A stretch of 64,000 nucleotides of DNA from Laetiporus sulphureus 93-53 (taxonomy: Eukaryota > Basidiomycota > Agaricomycetes > Polyporales > Laetiporaceae). Where the stretch lies: positions 292,316 to 356,315 of the forward strand of contig NW_024468531.1 in the NCBI RefSeq assembly GCF_001632365.1, given 5' to 3'. Both the position numbers and the translations under genes were made by a program. Positions 50,263 through 61,558 of this stretch are shown in pieces. Positions within the stretch are counted from its first letter, which is position 1. Every line of letters starts with the position of its first letter. Under the pieces are notes generated by a model. That model saw nothing but the letters and a program-made list of their open reading frames with translations, ran no database searches and was not told where the DNA came from.

Positions 50263-50805
50263 GGTTGGGTATATGAGGCGTGGCTGTGGGCCGGAAGACA
50301 CATGGAGCCCGTGACGAGAATAGAAAGCAGCAACTGGTTGGCAATGATCGCCGCTGGTATGGAATGAGCGGACCCACAAATGTACACAACAGCTATCACA
50401 CCAGTGGCAGGCAATTGGAGTACCGACTTGGCGGCGACTGCATTAGCCTTGCATTGGTCCTACGGCGCCGAGTCTTCTGGCTCGACACTGCCAATACCAC
50501 AGAGAGGTCCGGACGAGCATTCGGCTTACAACGCGGAGGATCGCCCCAAGCAACGAGTGGGATTGAGGCATAGCCGTGATATTCTGCGCCTGTGGCCGGC
50601 CAACTCCGGAGCGGAGTCTGGGGTCCGCTCCGGATAGGTCGGGTGTCGCCACATGGTTTGGCAACCAGCCTCACAGCCTGACTTTATTGTTGCAAAAGAA
50701 CGTTTGTAAGATGGTAAACAAGACGAGTCGACTCGGGGACCGTCATCAAATTTCACAGGCATGTGAGAATACTCTAGGTGCTGATCTTGTGTGGCGGGTC
50801 AGGCT
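50263..50805. other. Flank between the kinase gene and the retrotransposon
   Basis: No gene found. The outer LTR could begin anywhere in the right part of this stretch, since its left boundary is not fixed. Confidence 0.4.
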
Positions 50806-51250
50806 GTGAAGGATCTCAAGAACTCCTTGAGTTCACTCTCGCCTAACCCATCAGGGTTCTTTGGCTTAAGTGGAGGAGTAAAGACCAACTCGAAACTGAG
50901 GTGGAGGCCTCAGCTCGAGCCAGTATATATAGATGTGGGCCTAGACCCCTGGTACTGGGTGTAGGACCCTGCATACCCTAGATTCGTACTAATACATCAT
51001 TATGGTGTGCTATGGCGTGCTCAGGCCTAGTGGAGTCCGTCTAAGTCTAGGAGTGTCTATGAAGTCCAGGCCTGTGATGTCACTATGATGTAGGGTCACG
51101 TGACTGGTATATGTCCGAGGGATGTCCGAGTGGCGTGGATATACTAAGGTATACATGTGGAGGCATAGTGGTACATTCTGTATATGGTATATGAGTGGAT
51201 GAACTAAAGTCCTTGACGCTTGAGACTTGTGGCATGGAAAACCTGTGACA
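50806..51250 (-). repeat. 3' LTR of the outer element
   Basis: On the minus strand it begins TGTCACAGG immediately after the polypurine tract. The other end is placed at a TG at 50806 only by default, because no clear inverted TGTCA is present; the true edge may be up to ~200 bp away. No second copy exists in the window for comparison. Confidence 0.5.
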
Positions 51251-51266
51251 GTACCCCCTCCCTCCA
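51251..51266 (-). other. Polypurine tract, outer element
   Basis: Reads GGAGGGAGGGGGTAC on the minus strand directly before the LTR TGTCACAG; the usual primer site for plus-strand synthesis in LTR elements. Confidence 0.75.
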
Positions 51267-51334
51267 GGCTGAAGTGTCCTCACGAAGCCCCTTGGTTCCT
51301 ACTGATAAATATGTGGGTGAACTGCTTGGAGTGC

Positions 51335-52134
51335 TCATTTGTCTTTGGGTATTGGTGTCCGCGGGCACTCCAGGTCATATATGGTATATTTGGAGACATC
51401 CTCTTCCTTCACCGGGACATTCTTTGCAGTCATATACTCCCAGGGTATCTTGGTATCATCTAGGTAGTAGTAGCCGTGGGTGCATTCGGGGCACTGAATC
51501 TTCTTTTCTTCTATGATCCATTGGGCGTGGACTGGGTATACGAATTGATGGTTTCGAGAATATGGACGACTGACACAGATGATTGTGTGGATATAATGGT
51601 CAGGGTCTGCAAGCCATATTGTCGAGATATCAAGTCGCTCGGGTATGCTGATTTCTAAGCCGATCGGATATCCTTCAGGGTATGGAGCGTGACATGGGCT
51701 TGGTATTTTCTCTTTATCCATCTTTCCATTTTTTCTTGCCAGTGGATCTTTTCTCTCCATTCCTCATCCTCTGTACTATCACCAGCTTCACTGCTTTCTT
51801 CAGTCATGCCTCAGATCTTTCATCCTCTGGGTATAGTAAGGAGATTAGGCAGTCTAGGTGCCTTTGGATGTAGTTTATGGAAATTATCTAATAGTAGTAT
51901 GTGGTCCTTTGCTATCGTAGAGCAGGGTACCCAGGTGTTTTCGGTATCATCCTTCCCTTTCCATTTGACCAGGTATAATAGTCCGTTCTTGGACTTTTTG
52001 CTGTCGAGTATATGGTCAATGGTGGGGGATTCGCCTTCCGGAACGGGTATAGTACTATCGTCCTTTTGTACACTAAACTGTGGGGTATGAAATGGTAATA
52101 ATAAGGATTTGTGAAAGACGGGGTGTATATGACG
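51335..52134 (-). pseudogene. Outer element: chromodomain and C-terminal tail of Pol
   Basis: The chromodomain spans about 52035..51855: TIDHILDSKKSKNGLLYLVK, WKGKDDTENTWVP, then NFHKLHPKAPRLP. It targets integration to chromatin in chromoviruses. After two in-frame TGA codons (each CGA in likely ancestry), a ~140-residue tail continues in the same frame to 51335. It includes QWIIEEKKIQCPECTHGYYY, with a CPEC pair. I do not recognise the tail; it is not part of the usual chromovirus plan. Confidence 0.75.
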
Positions 52135-53223
52135 TCAAGCAGATGGAAGCTTGAGTCTGAAAGCTGACTTCCTGACCTTTTCTACTATGGTAAATGGTCT
52201 GTAGCGTTTATCGTCCAGCTTCTTGCTTGGTCGAGTGGTTGTAATGTTAGTTCCTTCTAGTAGTACCAGATCGCCCTTGGTATAGGCAGCATGTGCTTGG
52301 TATTTGCCATCGTGGTACTTCTTCATTATAGCTTTCGATTTTGTAAGGTGTTTAGTCACGTCCTTGGAAAGTGCCTCCATTTCCTTTGTCCATTCTTCAG
52401 CCGATTGATTACGGGGCTCTTTCCTGGTTTCGACTTCCGTGTAGGGATGGTATCCATGTGTAAGGTAGAAAGGGGTATAGCCGGTGCTTGCCTGTCTATG
52501 GTTTCGGTATGCGAACATAGCAAGGGGTATTTTGGATGGCCAGTCATCCTGTCTATAGGAGGTGTATATATCCTCAAGTAGGTCTCTATTTCCTGGTTCA
52601 TCCGTTCATTCTGCCCATCTGTCTGAGGGTGGTAGGCAGTAGAAGGATTCCCCTGGATGCCCAACTGTTGGTACACATCCTTGGTAAATGAGGATATGAA
52701 CTGTGGTCCCCTGTTGGACCATATCCTTTTTGCTAGTCTGTGCGCCGACATTACATGTTTAATATACAAGTCCGCATAGTCCTTTGAGTTAATCGACTCC
52801 TTGCAGGGTATAGCTATGAAGTCTTTTGACTTCAAGTCCACAAATACAAGGATGGAGTCATACTCATCTACAGTGGGTAGTTTTACAATAAGGTCCATGG
52901 AGATGTACTGCCAGTTATGATCTCGGACTGGGTTTGGCTCTAATGGGGCTGATCTATGTTGGTGGTTATCTTTGGCCTTTTGACAGGTCCCACAACCTTT
53001 CACATACGCCATTACATCTTTGATCATCTCCAGCCACCAGTACGATCACTTGATTAGTTCCAACATCCTTTCTATTCCTGGGTGACCCATGAACGATGCA
53101 TCGTGATGGGAGCATATTATTTTGCCGATAATTTCATGATTATTGGGTATGATGAGAATTTCACCTCCCCCTCCAGAGTGTGCTGTCCTCAGCCACTTCG
53201 AGCTTCTTTTGTGGCAGATTTTT
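52135..53223 (-). pseudogene. Outer element: integrase
   Basis: Zinc-binding HHCC region (HHDASFMGHPGIERMLE ... GCGTCQKAK), then the catalytic core. The first Asp is in ISMDLIVKLP, the second position reads SNRGPQF instead of SDRGPQF, and the Glu lies in GQNERMNQEIE. The C-terminal GPY/F-like stretch follows (DDKRYRPFTIVEKVRKSAF). One stop (LIK*SYWWLE), a frameshift near 53,165 and another near 52,560 break it. The Asp to Asn change would abolish strand transfer. Confidence 0.8.
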
Positions 53224-54066
53224 TTATAATAAATATTCAGATGAATGTGTGGTGCAGAGGTCGCAGATAGTTTCGGTCCCTACGATTTTGGTTGTGCGGA
53301 ATAGTTCATTTGGCAATACAACTTGATTGTCCAAATGGTCCATGCCATCATCGTAGTTTGGTCGTCTGCTAAGAGCATCTACTGTGCTATTTTTCTTGCC
53401 AAGAATATGATGGAGTCCGAAATCGTATTCGGCGAGGAAGGTCATCCAGTGGGCTTGACATGGGTTAATCTTCTGGGGTTTCCTAAAGTATGTGAGGTTA
53501 AGGTGATCAGTAAAGATCTGTACAGTATGTTTAGCATGTATTAAGTAATGGCGCCATTCTTCTAGACAATCTACGATTGGTAAGAGCTCCCAGTCGTAGA
53601 CCTGGTAGTTCTTTTCAGCGTCCTTGAAAGATCTACTGTAATATGATACTGGAACCCAAATATTATCTTGCTTCTGCATGAGAACTGCCCCGAGGGTGAA
53701 TTGCAAAGCATCTACTTCTACCATAAATGGGTCCTCGTCCATAGGTATATGTACAATTGGGGCTGATTTTAGGAGGTCCTTGAGACCCTGGAAGACACAT
53801 CATTCAGTGTCCATCCATTCCCATTTTCGGTTGCCCGTAAGGTCCGATAGAGGTTTGGCCAAAAACCCAAAGCCTTTTACAAAGCATCTGTAATAATTAC
53901 AAAATTCAAGAAACTGCTAAACATCTTTCTTGGACCTGAATTCTGGCCATTCAGTGATGCCAGCCACCTTTGCAGGATCCATGTGAAGTTTCCCATGGCC
54001 AATGATGTGGCCTAGGTACTCAGTTTCTTCGACATGGAACTCGCATTTCTCAGGTTTGCACGTCAA
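53224..54066 (-). pseudogene. Outer element: 3' part of RT and RNase H
   Basis: Starts at the insertion point with KPEKCEFHVEETEYLGHIIG, the palm/thumb end of the RT, and continues through two in-frame stops (DV*QFLEF; DTE*CVFQ). The RNase H follows: FMVEVDALQFTLGAVLMQKQ, VSYYSRSFKDAEKNY, YDWELLPIVDCLEEWRHYL and FTDHLNLTYF. The first RNase H Asp is in VEVDA, the Glu in DWELL and the second Asp in FTDH. It is followed by a frame break toward the integrase. Confidence 0.8.
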
Positions 54067-54071
54067 CATGT
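54067..54071. repeat. Target-site duplication, left copy (CATGT)
   Basis: CATGT immediately left of the inner element; identical to 62204-62208 immediately right of it. A 5-bp duplication is standard for Ty3/gypsy integrases. Confidence 0.93.
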
Positions 54072-54793
54072 TGTCACGGTAACACCGGACAAGAGATCAA
54101 AAAGACTAAAAAGGATCAGTCACGTGGAATGTGCTGTCCTGATCTCCCTGATCTCAAGGTATCCCCCTGAACCCTATGTGGCGCAAGAGCCTATTGACTT
54201 ACTGGTTGATGTGGCATATGCAGAAAAGGGTAGAGATATATGAGGGAGCTTGGTAAGCTCAGTGAGTGCTACAGGTAGTAGACGAGGAGAAACAATCTGA
54301 GGTTTCGTCCTCTACATGGCTGGTCTTATATACATGTACAGCAGGCTATCTTACCTAAGCTACCTATCTACGGGTATAAGCTAATGGCCATACATGAAAC
54401 AATAGGATGTCTGGAAGTAGAACAATAAGTGGGAAGATTTGATGGTTGCCGCAGTAATGCATGTGCTCATCGTGCCTATCTTGGTTTTCCTTTTGTTCTC
54501 CGGTGTGAACATCGTGCCTATCTAGGCTTCTGGCTAAACTAATAGGAAGCGGAAGGCCGATGCATAACAATAGTCCTTGTTCTCTTTGTTCCCAAATGGG
54601 TGCCTCTATTGTATCCTGGAATAGACAGGTCCGACCGTATCATCCGCGGGTCTGGACCATAACATGTGATGTGGACTATCACCTGATCTCTACGCATCAC
54701 GTCTGTGGCTGAATGGCATGAGATATTGGTGAAGCACGTGATCTGTGGTGTGAGAAAAGTCACGTGCAGACTTTGTGGTGAAAATCTGTGACA
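54072..54793 (-). repeat. 3' LTR of the inner element, 722 bp
   Basis: Plus-strand ends TGTCACGG...CTGTGACA. It is collinear with 61559-62203, with 14 single-base differences and one extra 77-bp segment at about 54,160-54,238. Confidence 0.95.
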
Positions 54794-54806
54794 CTACCCC
54801 CCTTTC
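54794..54806 (-). other. Polypurine tract, inner element
   Basis: On the minus strand GAAAGGGGGGTAG sits directly before the 3' LTR and just after the dUTPase stop codon at 54814..54812. Confidence 0.8.
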
Positions 54807-54811
54807 AAGGC

Positions 54812-55185
54812 TCATTGTCCCGAGGAGCCAAAACCTTTATTACCCCTTCTAGTTGCTCACAACGGTTGGTAGCTTCAGGAGGGAAGCCCTTCTGCATAAT
54901 ACTCGAAGATTATTTGGGCTATTCTGTCTCCCGGCTTGACCGAAAATACGAAATCCATTGTGTTGATTAGTATGACCTTGAGTTCTCCAGTGTAATATGG
55001 ATCGACGACTCCTGCGCCCACGTCAATTCCTCATGCAGCCAGTCCACTGCGTGGAGCTATTCATGTATAGGTATGTTTGGGAGGGTCAATCGCGAGACTC
55101 CCATTCCTACCACAGCTCGTGAATGCGGGGGGATTTCATGCATTTCTGCTGCATAAATATCCCATCCTGCTGCTTCATTTGAGGA
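54812..55185 (-). pseudogene. Inner element: C-terminal dUTPase domain
   Basis: All five dUTPase motifs can be read, in two frames: motif 1 [20 protein letters not shown] (upper frame), then in the other frame APRSGLA (motif 2), GIDVGAGVVDPYYTGELKV (motif 3, with the substrate-stacking Tyr), PGDRIAQIIF (motif 4) and RGNKGFGSSGQ (motif 5). A 1-nt frameshift near 55,090 and several in-frame stops inactivate it. The domain hydrolyses dUTP to dUMP and limits uracil in cDNA. Here it is the last domain of Pol, directly after the chromodomain and 20 nt before the 3' LTR. Confidence 0.82.
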
Positions 55186-56163
55186 TTTTTTTGGTGATTT
55201 GGCGAGATCTGTCATCTTATGATATAGGAAGAACTCGTCTGGATGGTCAGACATGTTGATTCGGTGTGTGGAGATCGGTGCAACTTCATATGAGGATAAT
55301 TCGAAGCGTTTTCCACCAAAAGTGACGACCCTGATTGGTGCTTTTGCTGCATCTGGATGTTGCTGGTGGAATTCTTGAAGAAGCTCATCGGCGTTGGTAA
55401 GATTTGTTCGGGGTTCCCATGTATCGTCGGAATGGTCATAGCCTTTCCATTTGATGAGGTATTGGACCCTTCCCCTTACGACCTTAGAGTCTAGTATTTC
55501 TTCAACTTCGAATTCTGGTTCTCCTTCGATTTCTATAGCTGGGGGCTTTGGGGGTTTGCGGTTTGCGACCGTGTCTTGATGGTACATGATCAACTTGCTA
55601 GCGTGGAAGACCGGGTGGACCTTCATTTGCTTAGGCAGTTCCAGTTTGAATGTGACTGGGCCTAGCTTCTGAAGTACTTTGTAAGGTCCGAAGTTTTGTG
55701 TGCCTAGCTTTGCGGATTTGACTTTTACTCTGAGATCCTTTCCCTTGAGTAGTACCAGGTCTATGACTTTGAATGGGACTTCTCCCTTTTTCTCGTCAAA
55801 GTACCATTTCATCCATGAAGCTGAAACTTCCAATGCTGCCTTTGCCTGTTCTTGTGCCTCGGATCGGTGAGCGAATAGATGTTCCAATGAAGGGTGACAT
55901 ATTGATTCATGCACGTCTGGTGCCATCTTTGGATGCCGGCCATATTCGACAAAGAATGGGGAAAGTGCGGTGGACTCATGGGTCTGGTTATTGTATGAAA
56001 ATTCTGCCGTTGGCAGGTAATAGACCCAATCATTCTGTCTGTGATTACAGTACATATGTAGGTACTGTTCCAACACCTGATTAACCCTTTCTGTCTGACC
56101 ATCTGTTTGGGGGTGATATGCTGTGGACATTGTAGACTTTATACCGAGTTTCTGGCAGAACTC
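55186..56163 (-). pseudogene. Inner element: integrase C-terminal part and chromodomain
   Basis: Continues the integrase with [20 protein letters not shown] (the third catalytic residue, Glu, in TERV). Next come the GPY/F region ([19 protein letters not shown]) and HPVFHASKL, then a clear chromodomain: [49 protein letters not shown] (about 55,520-55,370). The frame is open from 56130 to 55057. Confidence 0.88.
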
Positions 56164-56694
56164 CTAGAACAGTTTGCTCGCAAATTGAGTATCTCTGTCT
56201 GAGATAATCTGGCGCGGCAATCCGTGGAGTTTGAAGACTTCATTATAGAATACGTTAGCGACTTGCGACGATGTGACTGTGTCGTCCGTTGCGTAAAAGT
56301 GCGCTCGCTTTGTGAGTCTGTCTACGACGACAAGTATTGCCATCTTCTTTTCTCCCCTAAAGTCCATGGCTGGAGGAAGTTGAGTGATGAGATCGACTGT
56401 GATGATTTCCCATGGTTCTCCTGGTACCTCATTGGGTTGTAATAGTCTGTATGGTTTTTCTCTTGAGTACTTGTTGCGTTGACAACTGTCACGACCTTGT
56501 ACGTATTGTTTAACCATTACAGACATTCCTGGCCACCAATAATTCTGGGTAATAAGCTCCAACGTTTTGAATCTGCTGGGGTGTCCAGCTGGTAAGGTGT
56601 CGTGATGGAGTTTTATTAGGTCAAGGCATAGCTGTTGATCCTTGGAGACATAAACCTTTCCACGATGGAGCAGCAGTCCGTGCTCAAAGTTCAT
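56164..56694 (-). pseudogene. Inner element: integrase zinc finger and catalytic core
   Basis: HH...C region: LHHDTLPAGHPSRFKTLEL, then VQGRDSCQRNK, where the first Cys of the CxxC pair is Arg. The catalytic Asp residues are both present (ITVDLITQLP; IISDRDTQFASKLF). A TAG (56166..56164) separates this frame from its continuation, and a frameshift near 56,720 separates it from RNase H. Confidence 0.85.
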
Positions 56695-57443
56695 TCTGCG
56701 AGGTTTTTCCCAAATTCGTGCTGTCCTGTAGTCAAAAGCGCACGATAATTTTTGGTCATCATGTCATCTGTGAGTGCCTTCTTGATCCTTTCCAGTAGTT
56801 GAGCATCATCAACTTCAGATGCGTGAGTGGGTCGAATCGCATTGATAGCGAAAAATTCAGGTTTTAACAGCATTTGGTTCAAATTGTCGCTGTCTACCCC
56901 CCTCTCATGGTCTGGCCTCCTGGACAGAGGATCGGCACGTAGCATAGTCTTTCCAGGTTGGTGACTAAGTATGAAATTAAATCTTGTGAGGAATAATGAC
57001 CAGCGCACTTGGCGCCGGGATAATTTTTGTGCCTGACAGAAGTATGTAAGGTTGAGATGGTCTGACCAAATCTCAATGGGTTCTAGGTGTCCTTCTAAAT
57101 AGTGCCGGTATTCTTCTAGTGCCCGAATGATAGCAAGCATCTCCTTGTCATAAATCTCATAGTTCCGCTCATGTTCGTTGAGTGACTTAGAGTAGTATGC
57201 GACTGAATGCCATAGCTTGTCCTCTCCCAGTTGTTCGAGTACTGCACCAGTTGCGTAATCTGAAGAGTCTGTTTCTAGACAGTATGGTGCAGTGTCATTG
57301 GGGAGTTGTAGGATCGGGGCTGAAGTGAACACCATTTTAAGTGCACTGAAGGCTTGGTCTTGCTCTTCCTTCCATTGCCAGGGCACGTCCTTACAGGTGA
57401 GAAGCGTTAAAGGTCATGCGAGTTTCGCAAAGTCCTTTATAAA
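56691..57443 (-). pseudogene. Inner element: RNase H
   Basis: Begins after two in-frame TGA codons (57446..57444 and 57416..57414). Motifs: APYCLETDSSDYATGAVLEQ, VAYYSKSLNEHERNYEIYDK, EMLAIIRALEEYRHYLEG, IEIWSDHLNLTYF and the closing HQPGKTMLRADPLSRRPDH. Catalytic acidic residues (ETDSS, KEMLA, WSDH) are retained. Confidence 0.88.
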
Positions 57444-58415
57444 TCACCTGTAGAAATTCGCGAATCCTAAAAAGGCCTGTACTTGTTTGACCTTTGTCGG
57501 TGCGGGCCAGCCAAGTACACCTTCGACTTTAGCAGGGTCCATCTGTACTGAGTTCTTGCTGATGATCATGCCAAGATACTCGATTGAGGACTGTTCAAAG
57601 AAGCATTTCTCCGGTTTGACATATAAGTCATTGTCCCGGAGGCACTGTAGAACTGCTTTCACTAGTCGTCGGTGTTCATCGAGATTGTCTGTAAATATGA
57701 GGATATCGTCTAAGTAGACTACCACCTTTCCAGTGTAAATTAAGTCTTCGAGGACTGTATTCATCATTGTTTGGAAGGTGCTAGGAACATTGCAGAAACT
57801 GAAGTACATTACGGTGGGTTCGAAGAGACCATGATGTGTGATGAAGGTGGCTTTCTCTTCGTCTCCTTCCCTAATCCTTATGTTGTTGAACCCCCATCTC
57901 AGATCAAGCTTCGTAAATATACTAGCATGTGAGAGTCTGTCGATGAGGTCCAAAATGCGTGGGATTGGGAACTTGTTCTTCTTTGTGACTGCATTGAGGT
58001 TCCTGTAATCTTGTATGAGCCTCAGTGATCCGTCTTTCTTTTTGACGAAAAAAACGGGTGCTGCAGTTGGACTCCTTGATCTCTTGATGTAACCTTTGGC
58101 CAACTCTTGGTCTATCCACGTGTCGAGCGAATTTCTTTCCTGTAGGTTCATAGGATATAACTTTGCCGGGCATGGTAACGATGCCTCTGAAACAAGTTCG
58201 ATTGGATGATCGTAGGGCTTTCTTGTGGGCATTCGTTCTGACTGCTTCTTGGAGAACACATCGCCATACTCGTGGAAGTGTTTGGGGACATAGGCTGACC
58301 AGTAGTCTTTGTCCTGTTCTCCTTTTTGCGGTGCTCTATCCTGATTCCTCTTGGTGTCAAGACCCATAATGAGTGATGCTACGGCCTGTGCATCAGGGTC
58401 TTCTGATAATGACAC
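57444..58415 (-). pseudogene. Inner element: reverse transcriptase
   Basis: A 323-codon open frame carrying the RT palm: VFFVKKKDGSLRLIQDYRNL, FTKLDLRWGFNNIRIREGDE, ATFITHHGLFEPTVMYFSFC, VVYLDDILIFTDNLDEH (the YLDD catalytic box) and the thumb start VKPEKCFFEQSSIEYLG. It is in frame with the protease ORF across a single TGA at 58418..58416. This is the best preserved part of the element. Confidence 0.92.
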
Positions 58416-58919
58416 TCATCTGATGAAGCTGTCCATGTCGTTCCAGTTGTCACCTAACTCCTGGGAACCAACGAACTCCATTAGGTCTTCGATGTGGGAG
58501 ATGTTTGTGTCTTCCAGGTCCTCCTTCTGGATTGCTACCTGTGAGGGTGTGCATCTTTGTGGGCACCGGGTGAAATCGACTGTGAGTTTTCCCCAATTCA
58601 CTTTGGGATTATGCTCCTTGAGGAAACTCATGCCTAGTATAACGTCTTTATGTCCTATATCGGTGACCAAAAGGCTTTGCTTGCTTGTGTGATTTCTGAT
58701 GGTTATACTTAGAAGAACCCTTTTCTTAACGGTTCCACCCTTGTTGTGAGATGCATCTGCGTTGTAAACCCTGATCTCTTTCTCGAGTGAGATCGTAGTG
58801 AGATTCAACTGATCAACCAGCCATGGGTTGATGTAGCAAGAATATGCTCCTGAATCGAGGAGCGCCTCAGTCTGGACTTCCCTTACTCCCTGTTTGAGGT
58901 GAACAGGTAAATCAATCAC
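58416..58919 (-). pseudogene. Inner element: aspartic protease
   Basis: Retropepsin-type active site TEALLDSGAYSCYIN (D-S-G), the flap-side region and the helix-turn ILGMSFLKEHNPKVNWGK, followed by the linker to RT. It lies in a different frame from gag, so ancestral expression needed a frameshift or a separate start. The final SFIR*VSLSED join to RT is a simple in-frame TGA. Confidence 0.85.
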
Positions 58920-59023
58920 ATGTTTTGACGAACCAGTAGATGCGATGTATAAAAAACTTGATACTGGTACATGCGAGAGCGAGTAGGTACTATTACAGTG
59001 TCTATGGGAACTCTGGCCAGACC

Positions 59024-61522
59024 TCAGAGAACCCGCCGAAGAAAATCCTCATCATCTTCTATCTCCGTGATCCTAGCTGCTTTGACAGCTGGTTCCGGTT
59101 CTGCCTCCTTTTCCTTTCCCTTTGCGTCGTAGCTGGCGATGAAAGCATGGACTGCTTCTTCCCTCGCCTTGCTGTCGTCAGAGATGTCTGAGGCCGTGTT
59201 TGAAGAAATTGTCCTTGTTGCTTGGCCCCACTTTGGCAGTTCAAATTTGCCTTTGTACTTGGGGTCTGGGCATCGCTGTTTAAAAATGAAGGGGTGTTTC
59301 CCACATCGTACACACAGCTTTTTCTCCAGCCATCCTTCTTGCTCTTTGGTGAGGGTGGATACTCGATCCACGACCATTGCGTTGGGGTCTTTTGGGGCTC
59401 ATGGTGTTGATGATGATGATGTTGTTACTGTTCCGCATTGACCTGCCTTGTCGGCTCTGAACTTGGACTCGAGTTGTAAGCAGAGGTCGAGGTATTTCGG
59501 CCATGTGATTGGGTCAGAAATGCCTAGGCTGTCTCGTGTGACCATTGCCTGTCGTACCTCCTTGCTTTGGTGTTCAGCGATGTAACCGATGAGTGCGGTG
59601 TGCCCTAAGTTGGTCTGAGTGACCCATTGCCGGAACTGTTCTGTGAAGGAGACCATGGTAGGATAGATTTTTGTGCAGATCTCCTTCAAATGTTGTTGTG
59701 CGTCCTTGTCCGGGTCGAGGGTCCTGTAGTTTACTTTGAGAATGTTGATGAAGTCTTCCCATGTGCCGAGTGCCTGCCGTGCTGCTGCTCTGGTCACGTA
59801 CTCGGACATGTATGTGAACACGCCACCTTCCAAATGCAGCAGGGCCGTGGTAATCTTGTGTTCATCGTCGTTGATCTCATTCCACCGCATCCATATACCG
59901 AGTTGTTGGAGCCAGTCCTCTAGACTTCCTTTGCCCGAGTAGTGTGGAGGTTCGGCAATTTTGATGCGGGGCTTGTGTGATTGGACCATGCCGGATGTTT
60001 GACCTTGCATTGTAGTGACGCCGCTTGCTTTGAGCGAAGCTAGCTCGTGCCGCAGCTTAACGTTAGCTGCCTTGATTTCCATCATTTCTTTGCCCATGTC
60101 GAGCATTGCTGCCTGGATTCCCGTGAGCTCATCATTTAAAACTGTCATATGTGCATCTTGTGCAAGGATCCTATCCTTAAGCTTCCCGATCTCCATCTGG
60201 AGAACTGCCTCCTTAAGTCGGTGTTCGCTTTTGTTGTTTTGGATTAGCGATTCAAAGGCTTTCTTGTGCTCGTACATCTTGTTTTTGAGCACATTGTAGA
60301 TCTTGGCAATTTTGGTAGTGACTGTGAGCTTCATTGCGACAATTACCCATTCGCGTATGTGGTCCGGGACTTCTCCGGGAGTCGACTGTCTGAGAGCATC
60401 TTCTAGGTGCTCGAATTGGTGTCCGTCAAGCTCCCAGATGGGTGAAACGTAGGCGGGTACAAGTGATGGTGTCGGGGATGCTGGTCCTCCGACTTGAGAT
60501 GCAGAGTCCTGTGGTCCTAGCGCAGGTTCTGGTGAATTGCGCTGCGAGGCACGTGGGGTGCTTCTGTCATGTGCTGACTCGACGTTTATATGAAGAATGT
60601 CATCCATTCATTGCCTGAATGTGGATGCGTGTGCACGATCGGCTGACTCCATTGTGATATAGGTAAACTAATACAAAAAGTGCAAATATCTCACTTTCGA
60701 GATAAAGACCAGAGCCTTGGTGATTTTCTGCAGCCTCTCTTCCTTTTCTATCTGCTTGAAACTGATTCCCCCTATCTCCAGACAGACTTTGTTGATAACC
60801 TGCTTCTCGACGAATGTATATGTGCACATCCCTGTGTGTAGGTCGGCGCAGACTTTATCGAGCTCTGTGGCGAGGCTAAAGATGGGTCCTTGGTGCTCGT
60901 CCTTGAGATGATATGAGAATGCTCCTAATATGGGTTGGAGCCTGAAGCGGGTAGTGTCTACCTGCTTCGTAAGGGTCTCAATGTGGATCGTCGGCCTGAC
61001 TCTGGAAGGGAGTGGGCGGATGGGATGTGCAACAGTGTTTGTCTTTATGAAGTTGGGTAGGGGATGAGTTGGAATGGGAGCAATGATGGGGGGAGGAACT
61101 GCGTTGGAAGTGATAAGCTCTGGGGGTGGTGCCGGCTTGCGACTACCAGTGGTAAGTCATCCTTTTCTGGGCTTGTAGCATTCAAGCGGTGGGGTGCGAT
61201 CACGAGGTTTGCGGATGATTTCGTACTTTATAATGTGTGTAGTATCGACAACCCTAGCTGCTGCGCGCTGCCTGTCTGTGGACGATGCGCTGAGTGACGT
61301 GAGTGTGAGGAGTCTTCCACGCTCCTTGTTGGTTTCCTGACGCTTGTAGTGGGTGTCGAGGTCGATCCTGGGGGTGACCTTGCGCTTTGAGGCTTTGGGC
61401 AGCTCAGAGTCTTGCTGAGGCTCACGCCGGGTAGAGATCGGGTTGGAATGTATGTCAAAAAAGCTGTGCGCTACAGCTGAAACTGCTTGTGCTGAAAATA
61501 TGTGGCCGCTTGTGTTAGACAC
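59024..61522 (-). pseudogene. Inner element: gag with long N-terminal extension
   Basis: One frame of about 833 codons broken by TGA (61159..61157), TAG (60670..60668), TGA (60610..60608) and TGA (59401..59399). Main part (60607..59402): coiled coil AFESLIQNNKSEHRLKEAVL, then the capsid-like KIAEPPHYSGKGSLEDWLQQ and PDKDAQQHLKEICTKIYPTM. The last part has a single zinc-knuckle-like CVRCGKHPFIFKQRC. The extension before 60607 (~300 codons, Pro-rich middle, helical end KVCLEIGGISFKQIEKEERL) is unusual for gag. The start codon is unresolved; the first codon at 61522 is GTG. Confidence 0.75.
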
Positions 61523-61558
61523 TAAGCAGGGGTGCAGAAAATGTCAGATTGTTTCTAA

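Noticed and set aside
51200..52100. Plus-strand ORFs near the outer LTR (for example 51689..52090)
   Set aside because: Antisense to the chromodomain region, which reads clearly on the minus strand.
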